This document shows positions 1 through 6,072 of a stretch of DNA of 6,072 bases, one piece after another. Source of the DNA: Gammaproteobacteria bacterium (GTDB taxonomy: Bacteria; Pseudomonadota; Gammaproteobacteria; SZUA-21); assembly GCA_027021095.1 (NCBI GenBank), contig JALUUZ010000543.1, positions 1-6,072 on the forward strand, written 5' to 3'. Positions within the stretch are counted from its first letter, which is position 1. Every line of letters starts with the position of its first letter. Below the pieces are notes generated by a model that was not told the DNA's origin, ran no database searches, and saw nothing but the letters and a program-made list of their open reading frames with translations. The position numbers were made by a program, and so were the translations under genes.

Positions 1-1
1 T

Positions 2-70
2 GCCGCCGGTGCGGCTGGTACACAGGCTGCCGGGGTCACGGCCACGGAGGAAGCGCATGGCGAAAGTTAA
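2..70 (+). CDS. C-terminal tail of an upstream gene (partial, 5' end outside window)
   Basis: This frame is open from the left edge to a TAA at 68-70 and encodes 22 residues, starting AAGAAGTQAAGVTATEEA and ending HGES. An Ala/Gly/Thr-rich, low-complexity end is typical of a flexible C-terminal tail, but it is too short to identify a family. The stop lies 14 bases inside the next gene, whose ribosome binding site (46-50) would be embedded in this coding sequence; such overlaps are common in operons with coupled translation. If the cluster is an FtsH-vWA-MoxR system, this could be the end of an FtsH-like ATPase or another companion protein, but that is a guess. The alternative is that bases 1-56 are non-coding or belong to a longer form of the next gene, whose frame is also open to the left edge. 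Confidence 0.45.
   Translation, partial: AAGAAGTQAAGVTATEEAHGES
46..50 (+). promoter_or_regulatory. Ribosome binding site GGAGG deciding the start of the small protein
   Basis: GGAGG sits 6 bases before the ATG at 57 and is the strongest Shine-Dalgarno match at any start in the window. It supports ATG 57 over the GTG at position 9, which would add 16 residues of Arg-rich sequence. Confidence 0.75.
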
Positions 71-326
71 TATTACACTGGTATGGAACAGTGAGACCCG
101 CAAGCGAGATATCGTCGTCGACTATACCAGTGATGCCGATGCGCTGCCGATGGAGCACGAAGCCGACCATAAGAAACTGCTCGACAGGCTGATCGAAGGC
201 GGACTGTTGAAGGTGGAGGAGGCGGGCCTGCTGCGGGTCAGGCGTGAGCAGGAAGCGGGAGTCGATCTTGACGCAGAGCGGCCGAAGTCAGAGGCTGCCC
301 GGCAGGCAGTCAAGAAAGAAAGCTGA
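57..326 (+). CDS. Small conserved-looking protein (89 aa), probable accessory component of a MoxR-vWA ternary system
   Basis: The product is 89 residues, with no signal peptide, membrane segment or cysteine. Residues 3-10 (KVNITLVW) and 18-23 (DIVVDY) look like a beta hairpin. An acidic stretch (DADALPMEHEADH, 26-38) leads into an amphipathic helix (about 36-48) and a short LLKVEEAGLLRVRRE segment. The last 25 residues are charged and probably disordered, ending VKKES. I do not recognise an enzyme. The pattern of a short beta pair, DADALPxEHE and a helix resembles small proteins I associate with FtsH-vWA-MoxR ternary loci, but I could not search for this. The start was chosen from the GGAGG at 46-50; a GTG at 9 in the same frame is the weaker choice. 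It overlaps the presumed upstream gene by 14 bases and ends 11 bases before the large gene, so co-expression is expected. Its size and acidic surface would suit an adaptor or regulatory subunit (inference). Confidence 0.88.
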   Translation: MAKVNITLVWNSETRKRDIVVDYTSDADALPMEHEADHKKLLDRLIEGGLLKVEEAGLLRVRREQEAGVDLDAERPKSEAARQAVKKES

Positions 327-337
327 AGACCGCCCGC

Positions 338-3300
338 ATGAACTCATTTTTATTCAGTACCTGCGAAGAGTTGGAATCTGCCGTTTGTTCCGGGATGATT
401 CCACAGGATGTGCTGCGATCTCCGGCGGTGCTGCAGTGCCGGCCGGACGGCAGTCTGCTGGTTTGCAGTAGGCAGAAGATAAAAAAAACTGAACGTGAAA
501 GGCTGCAAGGCCTGGGGCTGCTGTTGCCACGCAATCACAGGCAGGCAAAGGATGGGGACCGGCAGGAGGACGATATCGCGGTACGGCACTGGGCTGAGAT
601 AGTCCCACCGCAACCACAGCATGTCGAGCCGGCGGGGTTCAGCCTGGTGCTGTTCCGGCTGAGCGACGGGCAGCAGCTGCAAGCTGTTTCCCGTGAACTG
701 CTTCGCCTGGGCTGTGACCGCCAGTCTTTTTTCAGGCTGCAGGCAGCGGACGGCCGGCATGTGATACTGTTGCGTGTTGCTTCTCCACCCTATTTCACCT
801 TATTGCAGGCACTCGACGCCAGTCTCGATGTAAAGCTCTATGTGCCTGTCTACCCTGGCCAGGAGAGCCTGTGGATCGAGCCGGGCTTCCGGCACACCGC
901 GCTCGCGACGATCGATTGTGTGACTGACGGGCTGGTGTTGATCAATGGAGATGGAGAATGGGAATATTTTCCGGGAGCGGACTGGGTCCGGTTGTATGAG
1001 TCACTGGAGATCCATCTCGATACCGCATCGGCACAGACACTGGAAGCCACGGTGCCTCCGCGTATCGAGGTGCCGCTGAGGCTGGTGGAGAAAGGCCGTG
1101 AAGCGACAGCCTCGTTGTGGCTGATCCGGGAAAACGCCTTACAGACGGTCGAAAACCTGGTCGCCAGGATGCCGGCGCAGGAGCTGTCCGGGATCAGTTT
1201 CGTGGCCGCAACGCAGCAGGAACGGACGATCGTGATATTGAAGCGCCGCGCACACTGGCATAAAGAGCTCTTTCTGGAACTGCCGGCGGACAGTTGTGTC
1301 AGCTGTGCCGCCTGGGGAGGACTGGAAAGTCTCTACCTGCCTGTCGATGCCATTCTCGAGCCGCCGCTCCGAGCGGACAAGCTGGCAGAACTCCTGGTGC
1401 CGGACCCTGAACAGCTGACCATCGTTACTGCCGGCGTCGACGGTGCGGTCGATACCTACCGTGCCGCGCACCAGGATTTCCAGTTGTTGGAGCACTGGGT
1501 GGATTACGTGATCGCGCAGAACCTGCCGCAGCTCGAACCCTGGATCAAGGCCTGCAGTTTCGATTTCGGTGTGTTCGAGTCGGTCGGCGTGGAATGGTCG
1601 GAGTTGATGGCACGGCAGGCCGGGGGGCGCGCAGACCAGCGTGCGGCGCGTGCCGGTTCGCAGGCAAGAAAGCGCGCACAGCTGGAGCGCCAGCCTGAAC
1701 GGCAGCGACAGCCAGCGCGAGGCAATCGGCCTGGCCGCAGCAGCGAAGAAGCGTCCGGCACCGGCTATGATTGGAGCCGGTTGTTTTCGGCGCCTGTGCG
1801 CAAGACCGAAGAGGAACAGCGGTTGCTCGAGTTGGAAAACGAATTCATCGCACTCGACGCCCCGGCCGGGGACGCGGTACGCGTGTCGCTTTGGGAAGCA
1901 CTGGCTGCCTGCAACACGCGCCTGCAGCGCCCCAGGGAAGCGGCACAGTGCTGGGTGCGGCTGGCCTGGCTGCAGCCGGACGATGGGGATACCGTCAAGC
2001 AGTGGCTGGCGGCCGAGCGCAGCCTGTTCAGCAGCGAGGACGAAACGCCGGAAACGATCCGCGGTCTGCTCAAGCAGTCGCATCCTTCGGCCGACCAGGT
2101 GCGGTTGTTCGCACTCGAGCTGATCGCCGCTGGCGGCGTGTATACCGACCCGGCTGCGGTCAGGCAGTGGCTCCTGCGGCACGAAACGGTACTCGATGTG
2201 CGTACCTTGTGGCTGGTGTGGCTCAGCTTGTCACAGGCTTCCGGCGATCTGCTGCAGCTGGTGGATGCCAGGGACAGAATACTGGCAAGGTTGCGTAACG
2301 GCTTGTCATTGGAGAAAGACATTCCGGGGTTTATGCGCTTCTGTGGTTCACGGCATGGGGATTCACTGGCCGTTTCCGGCTTGCAGCAGGAATTGTCGAA
2401 ACTGCTGCTGTTTTATAACGGGACCAAGCGCCGGCGAGAGACACTGGAAGCCAGTCCGGCGATGACCAACGCCTATGTCTACTATGTGTTTGCCTGGGGA
2501 TTTGCGCGCCTGAACCAGCCGGAAAAGACTGATGAACTGATCGCCCAGGCACGCCAGGCGCTGGACCGCGGCGACCCGGTGCACGCGCTGTTGAGTGGTC
2601 TCTATGAGGCCCGCATCCAGCAGGCGCGTGAAGGCGTACCAAGAGAAGCGCCGCTCGACCGCGAGATCTACGCGTTACTCGACAGGTTGGAGCGCCTGCC
2701 GCGTTTTAAGGTCGATCGGGTGATGCAGGGCTCGCAGCTCCTTGCGCCGCAGTTGCGGCTGATGCCGTTCAAGGCATTCTGTGCGTCTGCCGGCAATGCC
2801 TCCGGTAACAGGCGGGCTGATCTGCGCGGACTCACAGGCAGCAGCTTGCTGCGGGAGATCGATGCACTGCTGCAGCGCGCACTGCAACCAGGGAGCGACG
2901 CCGACAGTAGGCTGGAGCTGTTCGAACTGGTGATGGATGTGCTGTTGCAGGCCGGAGAGGCGGAAGCGTTTTCGAGGCTGGAAATGATTATCGACAGTCT
3001 GCCGCAGATGCCGCCTCTGTCCCGTTGTACGCTGCTTGAAGATGCGTTGCTGTTGGCTGGTTTTTATTCACGCACTGACATCATCAACCGGCTGCTCGTC
3101 GAAATCGACAGCCTGGTCGCCGACGTCGACGGCCAGGACCTTGGCAGCATCGCCGGCATGCTGTCACAGTTCGTCAGCAGCCTGCGCCGGGTCGGGATGT
3201 CAGCACAGGGTCTGCATATTCTTGAAAAGACCTATGAACGCTTTCATGGAACCGGCGGTGACGATCTCGTCGCACGGATTCATGTTGCGTCCGGTTTTGC

Positions 3301-3670
3301 CGAGTTGGGGCGGCAGAATGTGCTGGAGCAGGTGTTCGAGGAAGCGGGAAGATACCTGGCCGGTGAGGAGATGATATTGAGCGAACGCCTGGAGATCACT
3401 GCGGCATTGGCGCAGGCTGCCGGCTGCATGCACCATGACAGCGCTGTCGTCAGAATTCACGACTTGGCGAAGCAGCTTGCATCGATCAGTGACAATTTGA
3501 GTACCAACAGCCACCTTTGCCTGTCCGTCGTCAGTTTTGTCGAGTCCCTGGTGCTGGGGATCTGCAGTGACAGGCTGGTGCTTGGAGATTTGGGAGGACG
3601 CTGGCTGGGTGAGGATGAGTTTCTGGTAAGAGACAGGATTCAGCGTGACCTGCAGGCCATGCAACGATAA
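338..3670 (+). CDS. Large multidomain protein (1110 aa) of a MoxR-vWA ternary system: beta-rich N-terminal region, basic linker, helical-repeat C-terminal region; no enzymatic motif seen
   Basis: The largest gene in the window. No signal peptide, convincing membrane helix, Walker motif or catalytic signature is visible, so a cytoplasmic scaffold or recognition subunit is inferred. Residues about 1-95 form a variable N-terminal module. Residues about 100-230 form an alpha/beta module with VILLRVASPPYFTLLQAL (142-159) and LWIEPGFRHT (178-187). Residues 240-425 are a further alpha/beta region ending in DYVIAQNLPQLEPWIKA (389-405). Residues 426-475 are an Arg/Gln/Ala-rich linker. From about 490 to the end the protein is almost entirely helical: 521-548 looks TPR-like, then come WLLRHETVLDVRTLWLVWL (611-629), DARDRILARL (643-652) and DIPGFMRF (661-668), followed by an alpha-solenoid-like run. 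The 142-187 and 611-668 blocks resemble families catalogued as fvmX or bpX domains in ternary systems; this rests on memory, without alignment. The ATG at 338 follows a weak GAAGA (325-329); the 11-base upstream gap and 12-base downstream gap to the ATPase support an operon. Confidence 0.93.
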   Translation: MNSFLFSTCEELESAVCSGMIPQDVLRSPAVLQCRPDGSLLVCSRQKIKKTERERLQGLGLLLPRNHRQAKDGDRQEDDIAVRHWAEIVPPQPQHVEPAGFSLVLFRLSDGQQLQAVSRELLRLGCDRQSFFRLQAADGRHVILLRVASPPYFTLLQALDASLDVKLYVPVYPGQESLWIEPGFRHTALATIDCVTDGLVLINGDGEWEYFPGADWVRLYESLEIHLDTASAQTLEATVPPRIEVPLRLVEKGREATASLWLIRENALQTVENLVARMPAQELSGISFVAATQQERTIVILKRRAHWHKELFLELPADSCVSCAAWGGLESLYLPVDAILEPPLRADKLAELLVPDPEQLTIVTAGVDGAVDTYRAAHQDFQLLEHWVDYVIAQNLPQLEPWIKACSFDFGVFESVGVEWSELMARQAGGRADQRAARAGSQARKRAQLERQPERQRQPARGNRPGRSSEEASGTGYDWSRLFSAPVRKTEEEQRLLELENEFIALDAPAGDAVRVSLWEALAACNTRLQRPREAAQCWVRLAWLQPDDGDTVKQWLAAERSLFSSEDETPETIRGLLKQSHPSADQVRLFALELIAAGGVYTDPAAVRQWLLRHETVLDVRTLWLVWLSLSQASGDLLQLVDARDRILARLRNGLSLEKDIPGFMRFCGSRHGDSLAVSGLQQELSKLLLFYNGTKRRRETLEASPAMTNAYVYYVFAWGFARLNQPEKTDELIAQARQALDRGDPVHALLSGLYEARIQQAREGVPREAPLDREIYALLDRLERLPRFKVDRVMQGSQLLAPQLRLMPFKAFCASAGNASGNRRADLRGLTGSSLLREIDALLQRALQPGSDADSRLELFELVMDVLLQAGEAEAFSRLEMIIDSLPQMPPLSRCTLLEDALLLAGFYSRTDIINRLLVEIDSLVADVDGQDLGSIAGMLSQFVSSLRRVGMSAQGLHILEKTYERFHGTGGDDLVARIHVASGFAELGRQNVLEQVFEEAGRYLAGEEMILSERLEITAALAQAAGCMHHDSAVVRIHDLAKQLASISDNLSTNSHLCLSVVSFVESLVLGICSDRLVLGDLGGRWLGEDEFLVRDRIQRDLQAMQR
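481..488 (+). other. Run of eight A residues inside the large gene
   Basis: Eight consecutive A's cover the Lys-Lys pair at residues 49-50 of the 1110-residue protein, in an otherwise GC-rich gene. Such runs can cause polymerase or ribosome slippage. By my reading, a shift into one alternative frame meets TGA at 490-492 and into the other meets TAG at 600-602, so slippage would only yield short truncated products. It may have no function, and it is also a place where sequencing errors are likely. Confidence 0.4.
1613..1762 (+). other. Segment encoding an Arg/Gln/Ala-rich disordered linker in the 1110-residue protein
   Basis: Residues 426-475 contain repeated short RQ, RA, QR and ARAG-like units, for example RADQRAARAGSQARKR (431-446) and RQPERQRQPARG (451-462), and then turn acidic and Ser/Gly-rich. 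Hydrophobic residues nearly vanish here, unlike in the flanking domains. The strongly positive charge suggests a flexible hinge that could also touch nucleic acid or an acidic partner (inference). It divides the beta-containing N-terminal part from the helical C-terminal part. Confidence 0.7.
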
Positions 3671-3674
3671 GGTG
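3669..3674 (+). promoter_or_regulatory. Ribosome binding site AAGGTG before the MoxR gene
   Basis: AAGGTG overlaps the TAA stop of the previous gene and lies 8 bases before the ATG at 3683. Two other in-frame starts, GTG 3674 and ATG 3677, overlap it or sit too close, so ATG 3683 is preferred. The overlap of the site with the stop codon suggests ribosomes may pass directly from one gene to the next. Confidence 0.6.
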
Positions 3675-3682
3675 TGATGTGT

Positions 3683-4726
3683 ATGAACAGCAAAGTGATA
3701 CAGGAAGAAACCGATAAAACGATAGCAGACATGAGCTACCGGGAGCTTGCCGCGGAAGCGAACTCGTTGCGCGAAAAGATAAACCGTTTCCGCAAGTCGC
3801 TCGGCAAGTATTTTATCGGCAAACAGAAGATCATTGACCTGATGACCGTCTGTGCCGTGGCGCAGGAACCGCTGCTGCTGGTCGGGCCGCCGGGTACCGC
3901 CAAGTCGGACCTGATTCTGAAATTCAAGGACGCGCTGAAGATTTCCGACGAAGACTATTTCGAGTATATGCTCACCCGCTTTACCGAGCCATCGGAGATC
4001 ATCGGGCCGATCGATATCAATCTGCTGCGCCAGGGGAAGTATATCCGTCGTGAACGGGGCAAGCTGCCCACCGGTACGCTGGTGTTCCTGGATGAGATAT
4101 TCAAGTCCAATTCCGCGATCCTGAACTACTTGCTGACGATCATCAATGAGCGGAAGTTCTACCAGGACGGCGTGGCGCAGCCGGTACGGATGAAAATTCT
4201 TTTTGCCGCGACCAACGAGGTGCCGGAGCACAGTGAGTTGCTGGCGCTGAAAGACCGCTTTTGTTTGAAGATATCCTGTGACTCGGTGCAGCAGGACCAC
4301 TTCATGGAGTTGATCGACGCCGGCCTCGAGGCGCAGACTCAGCGTGATCTGAATCAGAAACCCTGGGCCGAAGGGCATGCGGAGATCAGTGATTTTCTCA
4401 AGGCGCATCGTTACCTGACCCTGCAGATGAGCCGGACGGAAACGGATCTCGATGGCAATCTCAGCCGCGACCGGCACCTGTTTTTCGCTGACGAGCTGTT
4501 GCAGGAGATGCGGCGCCTGATCAAGACGCTGAGCAGGGAAGACGGCCTGTTTGTCAGTGACCGCAAGATCATCAAGCTCTACCGCCTGCTCAGGACGAGG
4601 GCATGGATCTTTCACGGCGGTGCGGTCGAGCGCCAGGATCTGCTGATGTTGTCCTACCTGGGCGAGTCACTCGACGAGATCAGGCTGCTCGAGGACAAGG
4701 TGCCTAAGCTGTTGGGCATAGAGTAA
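3683..4726 (+). CDS. MoxR-family AAA+ ATPase, RavA-like (347 aa)
   Basis: A cytoplasmic ATP-driven remodelling ATPase; MoxR proteins form hexamers and usually work with a vWA-domain partner to activate, assemble or extract target proteins. Residue numbers from ATG 3683: helical N-terminal region about 18-40 (LAAEANSLREKINRF); Walker A GPPGTAKS at 68-75; FTEPSEIIGPIDI at 100-112, the MoxR segment that in RavA reads much the same; Walker B LVFLDE at 133-138; the helix after it with ILNYLLTIINERKF; sensor 1 Asn in FAATNE (N178); arginine-finger candidate in LKDRF (R192); sensor-2 region SDRKIIKLYRLL at 292-303 followed by an HGGAV turn. All ATPase motifs are intact and the length is near that of compact MoxR proteins; it lacks the long C-terminal extension of Escherichia coli RavA. 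The serine ending Walker A and the SDRK..RLL pattern put it nearer RavA than the MoxR of methanol oxidation. It lies 24 bases before the vWA-like gene. ATG 3677 or GTG 3674 would add two or three residues. Confidence 0.96.
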   Translation: MNSKVIQEETDKTIADMSYRELAAEANSLREKINRFRKSLGKYFIGKQKIIDLMTVCAVAQEPLLLVGPPGTAKSDLILKFKDALKISDEDYFEYMLTRFTEPSEIIGPIDINLLRQGKYIRRERGKLPTGTLVFLDEIFKSNSAILNYLLTIINERKFYQDGVAQPVRMKILFAATNEVPEHSELLALKDRFCLKISCDSVQQDHFMELIDAGLEAQTQRDLNQKPWAEGHAEISDFLKAHRYLTLQMSRTETDLDGNLSRDRHLFFADELLQEMRRLIKTLSREDGLFVSDRKIIKLYRLLRTRAWIFHGGAVERQDLLMLSYLGESLDEIRLLEDKVPKLLGIE

Positions 4727-4750
4727 ATCGCCTGCCCGTCGAAGCCGAGC

Positions 4751-6072
4751 ATGAACGCCGATTCCAATGATTTTACCGAGACCGAGCTCTCGCCGTTGGT
4801 GAGTCTCGAGTTACTGTATGGCCAGGCGGCGAATGAACCGGTCCTGGCCGAGGCGATCCCCTGGATCCGGCTGACCGCCGAGCACGCGGTGACCAGCCTG
4901 CCTTTCGGTCTGATTGTTGACATCGGGCGTCTGTTCAGCAGTGACGTGCTATTGCAGCCGTCTGCCGGTGAGTATCACAGGCTGGAAACGGAGGCCGCTT
5001 ACGAGGATGATTTCCTGCGTCGGCTCGCGGCAGAGCCTGATTTTGTCCGGGCCAAGGATGCGTTGAGGCGCCTGGACGAGGCGGCACACAACGAGGCGAT
5101 CGCCTACCTGGTGCATGCGCTGGTCGGCCGGCTCGGTTTCCAACCGGCACGACGTTTGAGTCCCGCAGTGACGCGCCGGTTGCTTCGCCTGTCCTCTGCC
5201 GCCCTGTTGCAGAAACTGTCAGACGGCCTGCAGCAGTATCCGCAGCTTATCGACCAGGCGCGTGCCGACTACCGGCAGATCGCCAGGCTGGCCAGGCATG
5301 TGCCACGGCTGCTCACTGACAACGATGTATTGACTGTCGAGAACATCGGTATGCTGCGCACACTGACGCAGCGCACCCGCTTCAGCCAGGTGGTCGATGT
5401 GGCCGCGAGAATGGAGCTGGCACTGCCACGCCGGATCAAGGCCAGGGGGGAGGAAACAGGGCTGATCGCGACGCGGATACAGGACGACAACGACTATCCG
5501 GTCGGTGGTTTCACGTCGATCACCAACAGTGGCAGCCTGGAAAACCTGGTCAGTTCCGAGCTGATCTATATGGACCAGACACAGGAATTCGACCTGTTCG
5601 ACGTCAGGTATTCAGAAGGTGACTTGCTTTATTTCGCGCGCGACGAGGATACGTATTTCCGCTCGTTACGTGACTATGCTTTTTTGCTGCATCCTGACCT
5701 GCAGCATGCCAGGATAAAGCACAGCGAACTGCCTTACCAGGATATGGTGTTGGTACTCGGGATGCTGCTGTGCATGGTACGCCGGTTGTCGAGCTGGCTC
5801 GGCAACGATGAGTTGAAGATCCGCCTCGTTTTTCTTCATTCGGCCGGCGACAACACACCGTTGGCCCAGGAGTTTCAACAGGCGCGGTTGTTGTTTCGTG
5901 AATGGGTCGACAGTGGCTGTGTGCAAATTCAGTCCTGTGTGCGCGAAGAAGTCGACTGCCCCAATGTGATCCTGTTCAGTCATGGTGCCGCCCCGGCAGC
6001 CTCACAGCCGGTCTTGCTGCATTGCAACGTCTACCAGCACCGGGTTGCTTTGTGGGACCAGGACCTGCGCGA
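4751..6072 (+). CDS. vWA-like partner protein of the MoxR ATPase (partial, first 440 residues; 3' end outside window)
   Basis: The frame is open from ATG 4751 to the right edge with no stop. The MoxR stop at 4724-4726 closes the same frame upstream, and no other start codon lies between, so the start is well fixed; the preceding GAAG (4741-4744) is only a weak binding site. Residues 1-249 are mostly helical and soluble, with a charged heptad-like stretch around 75-100. Residues 250-275 (from PVGGFTSI to SELIYMD) and 281-300 (from DLFDVRY to FARDED) form a conserved-looking entry. The vWA-like core follows: strand DYAFLLHPDL (308-317), helix ELPYQDMVLVLGMLLCMVRRL (326-346) and strand LKIRLVFLHS (355-364), with later strands VQIQSC (391-396) and NVILFSHG (405-412). 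Where a classical vWA domain has DxSxS, this one reads LHPDLQH, so metal binding may be lost or altered. Vicinity to MoxR and the PVGGF...SEL...DLFDVRY order, which I associate with vWA proteins of ternary systems, support the call. The missing C-terminus could hold further domains. Confidence 0.85.
   Translation, partial: MNADSNDFTETELSPLVSLELLYGQAANEPVLAEAIPWIRLTAEHAVTSLPFGLIVDIGRLFSSDVLLQPSAGEYHRLETEAAYEDDFLRRLAAEPDFVRAKDALRRLDEAAHNEAIAYLVHALVGRLGFQPARRLSPAVTRRLLRLSSAALLQKLSDGLQQYPQLIDQARADYRQIARLARHVPRLLTDNDVLTVENIGMLRTLTQRTRFSQVVDVAARMELALPRRIKARGEETGLIATRIQDDNDYPVGGFTSITNSGSLENLVSSELIYMDQTQEFDLFDVRYSEGDLLYFARDEDTYFRSLRDYAFLLHPDLQHARIKHSELPYQDMVLVLGMLLCMVRRLSSWLGNDELKIRLVFLHSAGDNTPLAQEFQQARLLFREWVDSGCVQIQSCVREEVDCPNVILFSHGAAPAASQPVLLHCNVYQHRVALWDQDLR

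Noticed and set aside
9..56. GTG at 9 as an earlier start for the small gene
   Set aside because: It would add an Arg/Pro-rich 16-residue leader, has no visible binding site within the window, and the GGAGG at 46-50 fits ATG 57 well.
391..412. Placeholder check for signal peptides or membrane anchors in the window; the most hydrophobic segment noted is the helix at residues 332-343 of the vWA-like protein (5744-5779)
   Set aside because: That helix is interrupted by Arg-Arg and fits the first amphipathic/buried helix of a vWA-like core better than a membrane span; no N-terminus in the window looks like a signal peptide.
1139..2182. Open frame of 347 codons on the - strand within the large gene
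   Set aside because: The product is rich in Arg, Pro, Gln and His with no domain pattern, and the + strand gene covers it fully with normal domain-like sequence.
1641..2298. Overlapping + strand open frames in the two other phases of the large gene, which could hint at a frameshift near the linker
   Set aside because: The main frame continues uninterrupted to 3670 with coherent helical, TPR-like protein sequence after the linker, while the alternative frames give Arg/Ser/Cys-rich, motif-free products.
3200..4615. Open frame of 471 codons on the - strand, opposite the MoxR gene and the end of the large gene
   Set aside because: It spans a gene junction, lies antisense to unmistakable Walker A, Walker B and sensor motifs, and its product is a Gln/Arg/Leu-rich mix without recognisable motifs. 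Long antisense frames are expected opposite GC-biased codons.
4727..4750. Possible terminator or promoter between the MoxR and vWA-like genes
   Set aside because: The 24 bases contain no stable inverted repeat followed by T's and are too short for an independent promoter.
5282..5298. Short direct repeat GCCAGG within the vWA-like gene
   Set aside because: Six-base repeats encoding Ala-Arg pairs are expected by chance in GC-rich coding sequence.

Overview
The window is one strand-uniform, tightly packed gene cluster read entirely on the + strand. It holds the last 22 codons of an upstream gene, an 89-residue small protein, a 1110-residue multidomain protein without a recognisable enzyme motif, a 347-residue MoxR-family AAA+ ATPase of the RavA-like type, and the first 440 codons of a protein with a von Willebrand factor A-like (vWA-like) core that runs off the right edge. 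Junctions are a 14-base overlap and gaps of 11, 12 and 24 bases. No terminator-like hairpin or convincing internal promoter is visible, so the genes look like the middle of one operon with both ends outside the window.

Only the ATPase can be named firmly: it has Walker A, Walker B, sensor 1, an arginine-finger candidate and a sensor-2 motif in the right order. A MoxR ATPase followed directly by a vWA-like protein, with family-specific companion proteins, matches the MoxR-vWA 'ternary' systems proposed by comparative genomics as NTP-dependent conflict or quality-control machines. Two flavours are known to me: FtsH-vWA-MoxR (companion domains called fvmX) and MoxR-vWA-beta-propeller (companion domains called bpX). 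From remembered sequence character I lean to the FtsH-type flavour, but the partner that would decide this (FtsH-like ATPase or beta-propeller) is not in the window. The vWA-like part appears to lack the usual DxSxS metal-binding motif.

Proposed working model (inference): the MoxR hexamer remodels a target or partner presented by the vWA-like protein; the 1110-residue protein, with beta-rich N-terminal domains, a basic disordered linker and a long helical solenoid, acts as scaffold or recognition subunit; the small protein is an accessory or adaptor.

Organism: a moderately GC-rich bacterium using Shine-Dalgarno starts and mixed G/C-ending codons plus TTG/GTT/TAT. This fits a proteobacterium, perhaps a gammaproteobacterium, but nothing here is taxonomically decisive. 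There are no RNA genes, CRISPR arrays, insertion sequences or gene-free stretches above 300 bases.
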